64,000 bases of DNA from Pseudochelatococcus lubricantis (GTDB lineage Bacteria; Pseudomonadota; Alphaproteobacteria; Rhizobiales; Beijerinckiaceae), in contig NZ_JAASQI010000001.1 in the NCBI RefSeq assembly GCF_011762225.1, positions 1 through 64,000 on the forward strand, given 5' to 3'. Below, in pieces: positions 7,487-16,647 of the stretch. Below the pieces are notes generated by a model. It saw only the letters and a list, made by a program, of their open reading frames with translations, had not been told where the DNA came from and ran no database searches. The position numbers and the translations under genes are program-made. How positions within the stretch are numbered: the first letter of the stretch is position 1; every line of letters starts with the position of its first letter.

Positions 7487-8527
7487 CTATGCTGCTTCGA
7501 GCCAGAAACGGGCGACGTCGGGCGGTGCGAGCTGCACCCGGAGATTGGCGCGGAGCGCGTCGATGCCGAGGCGCCGGAGATCCTCGTTGAAGTCCTCCAG
7601 CACCGGCGAGAGCACGATGGCCTCGATCCCGGCCGTGTTCGCCCGTTCGACCAGGCTATCCCGTGCGCTGTCGCCCGCCGGGTCATTGTCGCGGACGATG
7701 TAGAGCCGGCGCAGCGTCTCGGGGAACAGGATGGCGGCCAGATGGGCAGCGGAGAGCGCCGCCGCCATCGCCATGTGCGGTATCGCCTGACGTGCCGACA
7801 GGACGCTTTCGACGCCTTCGCCCGCCGCAATCACCTCGTCGGCGATCCCGAAACGGACGGCGTGACCGAGCAGGTCGCCCATCGCCTTACGCTGGGTTTG
7901 GATCGGCGCCTTGTCGGAGCCGTCAGGAGCGAGCCAGGTCCGATGCGCACCGGTGATCGTGCCCCTGAGATCGGTGACGGCGGCGATCATCGCCGGCCAG
8001 GTTTCGGTCGGGCCATGATCGTCGGGTCGGTAATAGCAGCGCGGATGGAAGCGGAGGTTTCCGGTTCCGTGCAAAGCCGTAATGCCGCGATTGCGGAGGT
8101 ACGCCTCTACGAGTGTGCCGCTGATCGGCTGTGACATGGCGAACAGCCGCTTTGCCGCCTCGGCCGAGCCCGACGGGGCTGGTGTGCTCGCTCGCTTCTT
8201 CGTCGCCGGCGCGGGTTCGGGACGCGGCAGGCTGAGAAAGCTGCGAGCTTCGTCGACGACATCGGCGAAGTCGGTGAGGCCGCAGCTCTCCCGGATCACG
8301 TCGAGCAGATCGCCATGCTCGCCGGTAGCGGCGTCGGTCCATTTGCCCGCCGGCCCCTTCACCGTCGCCTTGAGCCGCACGAACATCGAGCGGCCGGGCG
8401 TGTTGCGGACGTCGCCGACCTGCCAGTAGTTGCCCTGGCGATGGCCGGCGTCGAGATAATGGCGGCATACCGCCTCGGCCTCCCGGCCAAGACGGTTCGC
8501 CAGATCAGAAGCGGCGAGACGGGTCAT
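7487..8527 (-). CDS. TOPRIM-domain (DUF7146) primase-like protein
   Basis: The 346-aa protein has an N-terminal region (residues 1-100) with GNYWQVGDVRNTPGRSMFVRL and DAATGEHGDLLDVI, as in plasmid primase zinc/DUF7146 domains. A C-terminal TOPRIM domain follows: EVIAAGEGVESVLSARQ carries the catalytic Glu and LYIVRDNDPAGD the DxD pair. The ATG overlaps the stop of the strawberry-notch gene (ATGA at 8524-8527), so the two are translationally coupled. It probably primes or processes single strands during element replication or transfer; that role is inferred from the fold and from its place beside repA, parB and ardC. Confidence 0.78.
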   Translation of the reverse strand: MTRLAASDLANRLGREAEAVCRHYLDAGHRQGNYWQVGDVRNTPGRSMFVRLKATVKGPAGKWTDAATGEHGDLLDVIRESCGLTDFADVVDEARSFLSLPRPEPAPATKKRASTPAPSGSAEAAKRLFAMSQPISGTLVEAYLRNRGITALHGTGNLRFHPRCYYRPDDHGPTETWPAMIAAVTDLRGTITGAHRTWLAPDGSDKAPIQTQRKAMGDLLGHAVRFGIADEVIAAGEGVESVLSARQAIPHMAMAAALSAAHLAAILFPETLRRLYIVRDNDPAGDSARDSLVERANTAGIEAIVLSPVLEDFNEDLRRLGIDALRANLRVQLAPPDVARFWLEAA

Positions 8528-11500
8528 CGCGCCACCTCGCGTTCGCCGATGCGCTGGATCGGATAGCGGCCCAGCACGCGCTCCAGCACCACGGGGCCGG
8601 CGGCATCGGTCGGCACGAACATCCTGAGCTTCCAGGAGATGATCTCGTGGAACAGGCCGTAGGCGGTGAGCCGCTCGCGCATCGTGTCGGTGAAGCCGGA
8701 CAGCTCGATGCGCTCGGCGCCCATGATGCGGACGCGGCGAAGCTGAATCCCCTCGGCGAGGTCGAGGATGGTACGGCCATCCATTAGCGCCACGAAAGCG
8801 TCGGCGGGCGTGAGCGTAGCTGCGCCGGCCGTGGCGGCGTTGGCCGCCCAGGCAGGCGAGACCTTGCGGCCGACGATCCGCTCGCCCTCGTCGGTCTGGA
8901 GCCGATAGACACGGGTGGACTCGTTGGGCAGCCGCTTCCAGATCGGCAGCAACAGGCCAGCGACGATGTGGATCGTGCTGTCGGAAAACGCCGGCACGTC
9001 TGCGACCTCGGCGCTCCAGGCCGTGGCGAAGTCGTTCCGCTCTGCCGCGGTCCAATGGGTCTCGCCCATCATCTTCACCGGAACGGTGTGCGATTCCATC
9101 GGCCGGATCAGCCGGACGCGGCGTTCGATCTCGCCATCGTCGAGCATGATCGAGGTGGCGGGGATCTGGACGGCGGAGCGGCCCGAACGCTCATTGACCA
9201 GCAACCTGGCGCCGGGTTCGCCGAGATAGGCGAGCGCCTCGTCCAGCGTGACCGGGCGGTTGCGGGTCCGCTGCGCGATGGTGAGCAGCCGGGTTTCCGC
9301 GCCCGTGCCCGGATGGGTGTAGATCGTCTGGCGGTCGGTGACGGTGAAGCCTTCCGCTGTCAGCGTCTCCAGCCCGACATCGTAGATGCCTGCGGCAATG
9401 GCCCCCTCGATCTTGGCGGTGAGAAGCTGCTCGAAGGCGGCGAACAGCACGCCCTGAAGCTCGATGGTCAGCGCCAGCAGCCGGTTGAGGAAGGTGGTGA
9501 TCGGCGGCAGCTCGTCCTTGATGCCGTTCGCGTCCATCAACTTCAGGCCGGTGGCGGACTCGAAGCGGTCGAGCGAGCAGCCTTCGACCTTGCCGCGAAC
9601 CAGCAGGAGATAGAGCTGGCGCAGCGCATCGCGGGCATAGGCGCTTTCCAGATTGTCCTCGGGGCGGAACAGGCCCTGGCCGCCGGTCTGGCGCTGGCCG
9701 CGGGTGATAGCGCCCAGCGTGTCGAGGCGGCGGGCGATGGTGGAGAGGAAGCGTTTCTCCGCCTTGACGTCCGTGGCGATGGGCCGGAACAGCGGCGGCT
9801 GCGCCTGGTTGGTCCGGTGCGTGCGGCCGAGGCCCTGAATGGCGGCGTCCGCTTTCCAGCCGGGTTCGAGCAAATAGTGGACGCGCAGCCGCGTGTTCCG
9901 CGCCGAAAGCTCGGCGTGGTAGCTACGGCCGGTGCCGCCGGCGTCCGAGAAGATCAGGATGCGCTTGCTGTCATCCATGAACGCCTGGGTTTCGGCGAGA
10001 TTGGCGGCGGCGGCGCGGTTCTCGACGACGAGACGGTCGCCGCCCGAAGACGCGCGCTTGCGGACGATGCGCCGCGAGCGGCCAGTAACCTCCGCCACCA
10101 GCTCGGTGCCGAAATGCTGGACGATCTGATCGAGCGCGCCGGGCACCGGCGGCAGCGAGGCAAGCTGCGCGATCAGCTCGTCGCGGCGCGCCACGGCCTC
10201 GCGGCTTTCGACGGGCTGGCCGTCGCGATAGACCGGCCGCGACGACAGATTGCCTTCGCTGTCGGTGAACGGCTCGTAGAGCTGCACCGGGAAGGAATGG
10301 GCGAGGTAGTCGAGAACATATTCCCTCGGCGTGATGTCGACGCGGACGTCGTTCCATTCCTCGGTCGGCAGCTCGGCCAGCCGGCGTTCCATCAGCGCCT
10401 CGCCGGTCGAGACGATCTGGATGACAGCGGCATGGCCGGCTTCCAGGTCGCTGGTGATCGACCGGATCAGGGTCGGCGTCTTCGTGCTGGTGAGCAGATG
10501 GCCGAAGAAGCGCTGCTTAGCGCTCTCGAAAGCCGAGCGGGCGGCGGACTTGGCCTGTCGGTTCAGCGTGCCGGTGGCGCCGGTGATATTGGCCGCCTCC
10601 ATCGCCGCGTCGAGGTGGTTATGGATGATGGCGAAGGCGCCGGCATAGGCATCGTAGATGCGGGTCTGCTCGAGGGTCAGCGTGTGCTCGACCAGCTCGT
10701 ATTCCACGCCGTCGAAGGAGAGCGAGCGGGCGGTGTAGAGGCCGAGCGCGCGCAGATCGCGGGCCAGCACCTCCATCGCCGCGACGCCGCCGGCCTCGAT
10801 TGCCTCGACGAACTCGGCGCGGGTCGAAAACGGGAAATCCTCGCCGCCCCACAGGCCAAGCCGCTGGGCGTAGGCGAGATTGTGGACCGTCGTGGCGCCG
10901 GTCGCGGAGACATAGACGACGCGGGCGTTCGGCACCGCGTGCTGAAGGCGCAGGCCGGCGCGGCCCTGCTGCGAGGCGGCGACGTCGCCGCGTTCTCCCT
11001 TGCCGCCACCGGCGTTCTGCATCGCGTGCGCCTCGTCGAAAATGAGGACTCCATCGAAATCGGAGCCCAACCATTCGACGATCTGCCGGACGCGCGAAAC
11101 CTTCTCGCCACGGTCGTCGGAGCGTAGCGTGGCATAGGTTGTAAACAGGACGCCTTCCGGCAGCGTGATCGGCCGTCCTTGAGGGAAACGCGACAGTGGC
11201 GTGACCAGCAGCCGCTCCATGCCGAGCGCCGACCAGTCGCGCTGCGCGTCCTCGATCAGCTTGTCGGATTTGCTGATCCACACCGCCTTGCGGCGGCCCT
11301 GGAGCCAGTTGTCGAGAATGATCGCGGCGGACTGACGCCCTTTGCCGACGCCGGTGCCGTCACCGATCATGAAGCCGCGCCGGAAGCGCGCGGCGTTCGT
11401 CGCATCCTCGCGCGCGGCGGTGACGACATCGGAGGTGGCGTCCACCGTCCACGATCCGGCAAGATGATCGGAGTGAGCCTCGCCGGCATAAATGACGGTC

Positions 11501-12873
11501 TCGAGCTGCGCGTCGGACAGCAGCTCGTGGATATTGACCGGGAGGTGCGGCCGATAGCTCGGTCTGGGCGGGGCGACCGAGGCCATCGCCGCCGATTGCA
11601 CCAGCCTGGTGGGGTGCGCCTGAGAACCGGCAATACGGATCGCCTGCATTCCGTATTCTTCATAGATGCCGTCGGACAAACGGCCGCCTTCGCCCGCTAG
11701 GCCGTCCTGGGTCTCGTAGGAGAGTGGCAGGCCCTCCGGCTCGGCCATCGGCACGGCCGCAGGGACGGCCTTGGCGGTGCGGTTGATATAGCCGCGCACG
11801 CTGCGAGGGGCGGAAGCCGCGACAGTCGGGACCGTGAGGGAGGGATCGACGGCGAGCCGTGTCGGCAGATGATCGTCGAGCCAGCCCAGCAGCGTGGCGG
11901 CGTCCGAGGCAACGCCGGGTGTGGCGGGGAACACGGCCGGATCGTCGGCGGGCCGCTTGTCGATGATGGTCAGCCGCGTCGGAAACGTCGTGCCGTGTTT
12001 GGCATAGACCGCGCCGTCGATGGTGGCGGAGAAGACGATGCGCCCGCGCTCCTGCAGGCGAATGAAGGCGTCCCGCCAGGCCAGATTGTCGGGCGCGAAG
12101 CTGGCGCCGGTGATCGTCACCAGGCGTCCGCCGGGAGCCAGACGCGCCAGCGCCGAGGCGACATGGCGATATGTGGTGTCGGCTATGCGGCCTTCGACAT
12201 TGGCCATTGCGGAGAACGGCGGGTTCATCAGCACGACGCTAGGCGTGACGGCGGGATCGAGATGATCGTCGATCTGGGCCGCGTCGAAGCGGGTGATGGG
12301 AATGGCCGGGAAGAGCAGCGACAGCAGGCTGGCGCGGGTGTCGGCCAGCTCGTTGAGAACGAGCGCGCCACCAGCGATCTCGGCGAGGATGGCCAGCAGG
12401 CCGGTGCCGGCCGAAGGCTCCAGCACCCGGTCGGCCGGGGTGATCGCCGCGGCGTGGGCGGCGACCAGGCCGAGCGGGATCGGCGTAGAGAATTGCTGGA
12501 AGGTCTGGCTCTCCGTCGACCGCCGCGTATGCGTCGGTAGAAGGTTGGCGATTTTCGACACCGCGGAAAGGCGGGCTGCCGGAGACCCAGCTTTGCGGAA
12601 AAGCGCACGGCCGTATTTGCGGAGGAACAGGACGGTCGCCGTCTCGCAGGCGTCATAGGCCGTCTTCCAGTCCCAGGCGCCGGTGGCGTCCGATGCACCG
12701 AAGGCGGTCTCCATCGCCGCACGCAGGGCGGTGGCATCGACGCGCTCGCCGCGTTCGAGATGGGGCAGCAGCAGACCGGCGGCCGTGAAGATGGCGCCTG
12801 CGGGTTCGGGATTGGGGCCGAGTGGAAGCGGCGCGGCGGCGGACGCCGCCGCGGATGCGGAAATCAGGGTCAT
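8524..12873 (-). CDS. Strawberry-notch family protein: N6-methylase-like plus SF2 helicase
   Basis: This 1449-aa protein fuses two enzymes. The N-terminal part has an AdoMet methyltransferase fold (VLEPSAGTG near residue 150 and catalytic NPPF at about 217-220). The middle and C-terminal parts form a superfamily 2 helicase with a Walker A-like GDGTGVGKGR near 505, the DEAH box at 613-616, SATGAT as motif III and GLGRTHRTNQ as motif VI. Strawberry-notch proteins of this length are backbone genes of alphaproteobacterial elements, often next to TOPRIM, ParB and ArdC genes. Modification and unwinding of element DNA to evade host restriction is plausible but unproven. ATG 12873 follows a conserved leader with AAGG near the start. 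Confidence 0.85.
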   Translation of the reverse strand: MTLISASAAASAAAPLPLGPNPEPAGAIFTAAGLLLPHLERGERVDATALRAAMETAFGASDATGAWDWKTAYDACETATVLFLRKYGRALFRKAGSPAARLSAVSKIANLLPTHTRRSTESQTFQQFSTPIPLGLVAAHAAAITPADRVLEPSAGTGLLAILAEIAGGALVLNELADTRASLLSLLFPAIPITRFDAAQIDDHLDPAVTPSVVLMNPPFSAMANVEGRIADTTYRHVASALARLAPGGRLVTITGASFAPDNLAWRDAFIRLQERGRIVFSATIDGAVYAKHGTTFPTRLTIIDKRPADDPAVFPATPGVASDAATLLGWLDDHLPTRLAVDPSLTVPTVAASAPRSVRGYINRTAKAVPAAVPMAEPEGLPLSYETQDGLAGEGGRLSDGIYEEYGMQAIRIAGSQAHPTRLVQSAAMASVAPPRPSYRPHLPVNIHELLSDAQLETVIYAGEAHSDHLAGSWTVDATSDVVTAAREDATNAARFRRGFMIGDGTGVGKGRQSAAIILDNWLQGRRKAVWISKSDKLIEDAQRDWSALGMERLLVTPLSRFPQGRPITLPEGVLFTTYATLRSDDRGEKVSRVRQIVEWLGSDFDGVLIFDEAHAMQNAGGGKGERGDVAASQQGRAGLRLQHAVPNARVVYVSATGATTVHNLAYAQRLGLWGGEDFPFSTRAEFVEAIEAGGVAAMEVLARDLRALGLYTARSLSFDGVEYELVEHTLTLEQTRIYDAYAGAFAIIHNHLDAAMEAANITGATGTLNRQAKSAARSAFESAKQRFFGHLLTSTKTPTLIRSITSDLEAGHAAVIQIVSTGEALMERRLAELPTEEWNDVRVDITPREYVLDYLAHSFPVQLYEPFTDSEGNLSSRPVYRDGQPVESREAVARRDELIAQLASLPPVPGALDQIVQHFGTELVAEVTGRSRRIVRKRASSGGDRLVVENRAAAANLAETQAFMDDSKRILIFSDAGGTGRSYHAELSARNTRLRVHYLLEPGWKADAAIQGLGRTHRTNQAQPPLFRPIATDVKAEKRFLSTIARRLDTLGAITRGQRQTGGQGLFRPEDNLESAYARDALRQLYLLLVRGKVEGCSLDRFESATGLKLMDANGIKDELPPITTFLNRLLALTIELQGVLFAAFEQLLTAKIEGAIAAGIYDVGLETLTAEGFTVTDRQTIYTHPGTGAETRLLTIAQRTRNRPVTLDEALAYLGEPGARLLVNERSGRSAVQIPATSIMLDDGEIERRVRLIRPMESHTVPVKMMGETHWTAAERNDFATAWSAEVADVPAFSDSTIHIVAGLLLPIWKRLPNESTRVYRLQTDEGERIVGRKVSPAWAANAATAGAATLTPADAFVALMDGRTILDLAEGIQLRRVRIMGAERIELSGFTDTMRERLTAYGLFHEIISWKLRMFVPTDAAGPVVLERVLGRYPIQRIGEREVAR

Positions 12874-12972
12874 GATGTGAGCCTTAAGGAGAGCGGGAAC
12901 GGACGAGCCGCGCGGCGCTCTCTCTCGACCGCACCGGCTCAAACCCGTTCCGGCCGCCCTCTCACTCTCGGG
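12874..12972 (-). promoter_or_regulatory. Conserved structured 5' leader, copy C (strawberry-notch gene)
   Basis: On the minus strand the leader has the purine element CGAGAGTGAGAGGGCGG (about 12971-12955), then stem arms GGAACGG (12951-12945) and CCGTTCC (12902-12896), with GGTCGAGAGAGAG in the loop. Copies A and B keep the same order but a different stem sequence, so the pairing is supported by compensatory changes. Confidence 0.55.
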
Positions 12973-12982
12973 ACGCCAGCAT

Positions 12983-13019
12983 GGAAAAAGCGCCCGACCG
13001 TGAGGTGGGGCGCTTTTCC
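12983..13019 (-). terminator. Terminator of the 98-aa protein gene
   Basis: GGAAAAAGCGCCC (12983-12995) pairs with GGGGCGCTTTTCC (13007-13019), 5 bp after the stop codon of the 13025-13321 gene. On the minus strand the second arm ends in CTTTTTCC. It isolates the strawberry-notch leader from upstream transcription. Confidence 0.65.
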
Positions 13020-13024
13020 GGAGA

Positions 13025-13321
13025 TCAGCTCCAGTGTCCGTCCGCGATCTCGCAGGCGACGAGCGTGCGGGACTTGCGGATGAGGTCATCGCCGCAGGTG
13101 TCGATGTGGCCGAAAAACCTAGAGCGGGCGCCGTTCTCGGCCCAATCGGCATAGGCGCAATATTCACGGGCTTCGGATCGGAACGCCCGCATGTCGTTGG
13201 CCCAATGCGGCTTGGGCTCGATGACGACGGTGACGCCGTCCCTGGTTTCCGGCCAGGGCAGAGACCGTTCACGCGGAGGATGCTGGCGATCCGCCGCGAA
13301 GATGGCGTCGATGTCGATCAT
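13025..13321 (-). CDS. Conserved element-backbone protein, 98 aa, unknown function
   Basis: The 98-aa ORF starts MIDIDAIFAADRQHPPRE and contains VIEPKPHWANDMRAFRSE, SRFFGHIDTCGDDLI and LVACEIADGHWS. The two cysteines and His/Asp residues could bind a metal, but no known motif is evident. Its ATG overlaps the stop of the 87-aa gene (ATGA), so it is the last cistron of a three-gene coupled set (13994 to 13025). I do not recognise a function. Confidence 0.6.
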   Translation of the reverse strand: MIDIDAIFAADRQHPPRERSLPWPETRDGVTVVIEPKPHWANDMRAFRSEAREYCAYADWAENGARSRFFGHIDTCGDDLIRKSRTLVACEIADGHWS

Positions 13322-13581
13322 GGCGCCTCTCCCGCGTCGGGCCGCACGAAGCCCTCGGGATCGCCGGGATCGGGCGGCAGATAGGCGTCGTAGGGATTGC
13401 CGTTGGCGAGATGGCCGAAGGGCGTGAAGACGTAATCGCCGTCGTCCCGACCCACGGCGCAGATGACGTAGCGCGGGCTGCCCGTCACCGCGTCGAGGCA
13501 TTCCATGAGGGCGAGATTGCCGTCGCCCGCCGCGCGCAGCAGGGTCTGGAAATTGGTCCTGGCGTAGGAGGGAATGCTCAT
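13318..13581 (-). CDS. DUF6117-like conserved protein, 87 aa
   Basis: The 87-aa ORF begins MSIPSYARTNFQTLLRAAGD and continues NLALMECLDAVTGSPRYVIC and GDYVFTPFGHLANGNPYDAY. This resembles small proteins, often labelled DUF6117, carried in the same backbone position of many alphaproteobacterial elements. It overlaps the genes on both sides by 4 nt, showing translational coupling. Function unknown; no catalytic or DNA-binding motif seen. Confidence 0.62.
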   Translation of the reverse strand: MSIPSYARTNFQTLLRAAGDGNLALMECLDAVTGSPRYVICAVGRDDGDYVFTPFGHLANGNPYDAYLPPDPGDPEGFVRPDAGEAP

Positions 13582-13994
13582 AGCGGTCCTCCCTCGCCGG
13601 AGATGGTCTGGGCGAGCCAGCCATCGGTGTAGATCCAGTCCACGGTCTCGCCGGTGGCGAGGTCGAGGACATGCGCACCGCCGCCGAAGCCATCGAGCCG
13701 GGGCTTCGAGCTGGTGTTGGCGTATTGGAATCCCCATCTGCCTTTGAGGCCGAACTCGGCGGCGCAGCGGTTCACGAACTGGATGAGGCGTTCGGGATCG
13801 CCGGTCACGTCGTCGCGCATCCAGAGTTGGCTGCCGCCATGCTCCGGTTGGATCGAAAGGAGGAAGCCTTCGGAGGGTGGTTCCTCCGATGCGCCGTCCT
13901 CGGACAGGCGGTTGTAGAGATCGAGCGCTCGGGCGGCGTTCTCGGGCGTGCCGACGTCGAGCAGGCACGAGAAATGGGTGAAATAGTCGGCCAT
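13578..13994 (-). CDS. Conserved element-backbone protein, 138 aa
   Basis: The 138-aa ORF starts MADYFTHFSCLLDVGTPENA and has an acidic N-terminal half resembling a helical scaffold (ARALDLYNRLSEDGASEE). A beta-rich C-terminal half follows: WGFQYANTSSKPRLDGFGGG, then VDWIYTDGWLAQTI. It is the first gene of the coupled trio and is preceded by AGGAGCCTGTC at a good distance. The family is regular in RepA/ParB/ArdC-type elements, but I know of no function for it. Confidence 0.62.
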   Translation of the reverse strand: MADYFTHFSCLLDVGTPENAARALDLYNRLSEDGASEEPPSEGFLLSIQPEHGGSQLWMRDDVTGDPERLIQFVNRCAAEFGLKGRWGFQYANTSSKPRLDGFGGGAHVLDLATGETVDWIYTDGWLAQTISGEGGPL

Positions 13995-14015
13995 GACAGG
14001 CTCCTGAAACGAGAA

Positions 14016-14037
14016 AGCCCGGCGCGATGGCCGGGCT
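14016..14037 (-). terminator. Terminator of the 73-aa protein gene
   Basis: AGCCCGGC and GCCGGGCT form a perfect 8-bp stem with a 6-nt loop, 24 bp past the stop of the 14061-14282 gene. On the minus strand it is followed by TTTCTC. Confidence 0.55.
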
Positions 14038-14060
14038 GGGTTTGGGGGGATCGAAGGCGG

Positions 14061-14282
14061 TCAGTAGCCGAACCGCCAGGACGGCCAGGGCTGGCCGTCG
14101 TCGGCGGCGGCGACGGCTTCCGGCAGGTAGCCGGCATCGCCTTCGACCAGGGACGGATCGCGCACCGGCGTCTCGTCGATGATGGTGACGCAAACGACGA
14201 GGCCGTCTTCGACCTCGACGTGAACGGGCACGAGATACTGGAAGACGACGCGGCGCGTGGCGGACGGGTCGGGTTCAATCAT
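14061..14282 (-). CDS. Small conserved element protein, 73 aa
   Basis: The 73-aa ORF MIEPDPSATRRVVFQYLVPV is followed by VEVEDGLVVCVTIIDETPVR and a tail ending DGQPWPSWRFGY. The pattern predicts a small beta-sheet protein. It lies 60 bp downstream of the ParB-like gene on the same strand and has its own terminator. I used ATG 14282, with AAGGAGA nearby further upstream; the longer ATG (14321) adds a non-conserved basic stretch. Function unknown. Confidence 0.55.
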   Translation of the reverse strand: MIEPDPSATRRVVFQYLVPVHVEVEDGLVVCVTIIDETPVRDPSLVEGDAGYLPEAVAAADDGQPWPSWRFGY

Positions 14283-14342
14283 GGAAGGTCTCCTTGCGAC
14301 GATGCGGGGAAGCGACCCCACGCCGCTCCCCCGCCGGGAGGG

Positions 14343-16487
14343 TCATTCGGCCGCGATCGTCAGGGTGTCCTCGTCCTCGATCCCGTCGGCTTCCTCGTCG
14401 TCGCCATCCTCGCTGAGGAAGTCCGGCAAGGCGGCATCGTCTCCGGCGTCTGCCTCCGTGCCCGGTTCGATGGTCTGCCCCTCATCGAGGTCGACCAGGC
14501 GCAGCGGCTCCGGCAGCCAGCCGGTGTCGGCCAACAGGCGCTCGGCCTCCTTGGCCATGTCGCCCTTCTTCAGATGGTCGATGAGTTGGGCGGCCCGCTC
14601 GCCGGCGCCTTCGCGCACGGCTTCGAGGATGCGGGGCTTGGTGACGCGGCCGAGATAGTTGCCGACCGTCGGCCTCCAGCCCGCCGCCACCATGTCGAGG
14701 CCGGTGGCTCGCGCCAGCCGGTCGGCCTGCGAGAGGCGCACGTCCAGCCCATGCTGGCTGACGCCCGATCCGCTGTAGGGATTGGGCCGCTCGAACAGGG
14801 CGTTCACGCCGTAGCTGACGCAATGGGCGAGCAGATCGAGGCGCGTGCCGGGGTCGAGCAGGGAGAGCCAGTCCCACAGGGCCTGGTCGTCGTCGGGAAC
14901 GTGATCGCCCCAGCGCTCGTGTCGCTCGGCGACCTCGCGCGCGGGCGTGCTGTCCTTCAACTCCTCGGACTGTGCCGAGAAGAAGATATTGTTGACGCGG
15001 GCCTCGAGGCAGCCGGCCGGTGCGGTGCGCCGGAAGGTGTCGCTGACCAGCTTGTGCAGCAGCATGGTCATGGCGACGTCGGGATGTTCCGCAACCGCGT
15101 TGCGCAGAGCGAGGGTGCGATGCGCGGTCAGCTCGATGACGAGGCGCTCGGGCAACGGCTTGATGCCGTCCTCCTCATCGTCCTCCGGTTCCGCGGGCTG
15201 GCCGCCGATGGTGATGACGGCGCGTTGAACGGCGGGCGCGGCCTGCTGGCCAGCTTCACCGTCAACCTCCGGCGCATCGCTGCCTTCGGTCTCGACGGGA
15301 CGTTCATCCTCGGGACGGACATAGCCGCGATCCACCGACAGCGAGCCGTCGGCGTCGAGGCTGATGAAGACGCCGGCGACGGCGATGTCGGCCGGATCGT
15401 AGATCGTTGGGCGCTGCTCGAAGGCGTCGAGGGCCTGTTCGATCTCGCCGAGACGTGCGTCGATCTCGTCCGGCAGCTCGTCGGCTTCGGCAAATTCGGC
15501 TTCGAGCCGGTCGTATTCGTCGCGCAGCGCTTCGCGGGTAGCGCTCTCCTCCTCGGTCAGGTCGACCGTGACGCCAGCCAGTTCGCGAAGCCCATGCTGG
15601 TGGCCGTAGGGAAAGCTCAAGGCGGCCTCGACCCATTTCCAGCCTTCGCTCGCGATCTCGTCGGCGGTGGTCTTCAGCTTGTCGGCCACCAGGCGGTCGA
15701 GCAGGGCCGGATCTTGCAGCCAGCCACCATCGTCCGACTGGAACAGGTCGCGCAACACGATGCCGCCGGCCGCCTCATAAGCCTCGACGCCGATGAAGAC
15801 GGCCCTTTTGTCGGAGGCGCGTACCGAGGTCTCGGTCAGCATCCGGCGGATCTGATAGGGCTCCTTCTGCCAGCTATCCTTGACTGCCTCCCAGACCTGT
15901 TCCTGACGGGCATGGTCGGAGCTGACGGTGAAGGCCATGAGCTGTTCGAGCGTCATGCCATCCTCGGCATGGATCTCGAGCAAAGTCGGCGAGACGGATG
16001 CGAGGCGCAGGCGCTGCTTCACGACATTGACGCCGACGAAGAAGGCGGCGGCGATGGTTTCCTCGGTCATGCCCTTGTCGCGCATGGCCTGGAAGGCGCG
16101 GAACTGGTCGAGCGGATGCAGCGGCGCGCGCTCCATGTTCTCGACCAGCGAGATCTCGTCGACCAGGATGTCGCTGTTGGCGTCGCCGACGACGCAGGGC
16201 ACCGGCGCGGTCTTGGCGAGGCGCTTCTGCTTCGCGAGCAGTTCGAGGGCACGATAGCGGCGGCCACCGGCGGGCACCTCGAACATGCCGCTCTCGGCGC
16301 CATCGGCGTCGAGGACGGGACGGACATGGAGGCTCTGGATGAGACCGCGCCGGGCGATGGACTCGGCCAGCTCCTCAATCGAGACGCCGGCCTTGATGCG
16401 CCGAACATTGGACTGGCTCAGCACCAGCTTGTTGAAGGGGATGTCGCGCGCCGACGACAGGGTGATCTTCTGAATGGCAGTCGCCAT
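14343..16487 (-). CDS. ParB/RepB/Spo0J-family partition-like protein, 714 aa
   Basis: Residues 15-110 form a ParB N-terminal domain with LSQSNVRRIKAGVSIEELAE, ARRGLIQSLHVRPV and PAGGRRYRALELLAKQK; LVENMERAPLHPLDQ is the CTP-binding ENxxR-type box. A KorB-like HTH follows (TEETIAAAFFVGVNVVKQRL). The remaining 500 residues include an acidic coiled-coil segment and a C-terminal region ending in a run of Asp/Glu. This long ParB-like type is a signature of this element family and is far longer than chromosomal ParB. It probably acts in maintenance or regulation. ATG 16487 sits 8 nt after GGAG inside a conserved leader hairpin. Confidence 0.82.
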   Translation of the reverse strand: MATAIQKITLSSARDIPFNKLVLSQSNVRRIKAGVSIEELAESIARRGLIQSLHVRPVLDADGAESGMFEVPAGGRRYRALELLAKQKRLAKTAPVPCVVGDANSDILVDEISLVENMERAPLHPLDQFRAFQAMRDKGMTEETIAAAFFVGVNVVKQRLRLASVSPTLLEIHAEDGMTLEQLMAFTVSSDHARQEQVWEAVKDSWQKEPYQIRRMLTETSVRASDKRAVFIGVEAYEAAGGIVLRDLFQSDDGGWLQDPALLDRLVADKLKTTADEIASEGWKWVEAALSFPYGHQHGLRELAGVTVDLTEEESATREALRDEYDRLEAEFAEADELPDEIDARLGEIEQALDAFEQRPTIYDPADIAVAGVFISLDADGSLSVDRGYVRPEDERPVETEGSDAPEVDGEAGQQAAPAVQRAVITIGGQPAEPEDDEEDGIKPLPERLVIELTAHRTLALRNAVAEHPDVAMTMLLHKLVSDTFRRTAPAGCLEARVNNIFFSAQSEELKDSTPAREVAERHERWGDHVPDDDQALWDWLSLLDPGTRLDLLAHCVSYGVNALFERPNPYSGSGVSQHGLDVRLSQADRLARATGLDMVAAGWRPTVGNYLGRVTKPRILEAVREGAGERAAQLIDHLKKGDMAKEAERLLADTGWLPEPLRLVDLDEGQTIEPGTEADAGDDAALPDFLSEDGDDEEADGIEDEDTLTIAAE

Positions 16488-16573
16488 GTTCGTTACTCCG
16501 CGACGGGCGGCCGGGAGCCTCTCTCTCGACCTCCAACCCGTCACGAAGCGAAGCGCCGCCCTCTCACTCTCGG
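16488..16573 (-). promoter_or_regulatory. Conserved structured 5' leader, copy B (ParB-like gene)
   Basis: On the minus strand: CGAGAGTGAGAGGGCGG, then TTCGTGACGGG pairing with CCCGTCGCGGA over 11 positions (with U-G pairs), then GTAACGAAC and the ATG. The ribosome-binding GGAG overlaps the 3' arm of the stem, so the fold would mask translation initiation. Confidence 0.6.
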
Positions 16574-16591
16574 AGGGCAGCGCCAGGCGGG

Positions 16592-16633
16592 CGGAAAGGC
16601 GTAAAGCCGGAAGCCCGCTTCTCTGCCTTTCCG
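16592..16633 (-). terminator. Hairpin after the ArdC-like gene
   Basis: CGGAAAGGC (16592-16600) and GCCTTTCCG (16625-16633) form a perfect 9-bp stem round a 24-nt GC-rich loop, 15 bp past the ardC stop. There is no U-run, so termination is only probable. Confidence 0.45.
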
Positions 16634-16647
16634 GTTTTCGAAGATCG

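Noticed and set aside
8968-11127. 719-codon plus-strand open frame opposite the strawberry-notch gene
   Set aside because: Its translation is Gly/Ala/Arg-rich with no domain pattern, and the minus-strand frame has clear methylase and helicase motifs. It is a GC-driven antisense frame.
13671-16604. 977-codon plus-strand open frame opposite the ParB-like gene
   Set aside because: It crosses several real minus-strand genes and shows only the composition of their complement.
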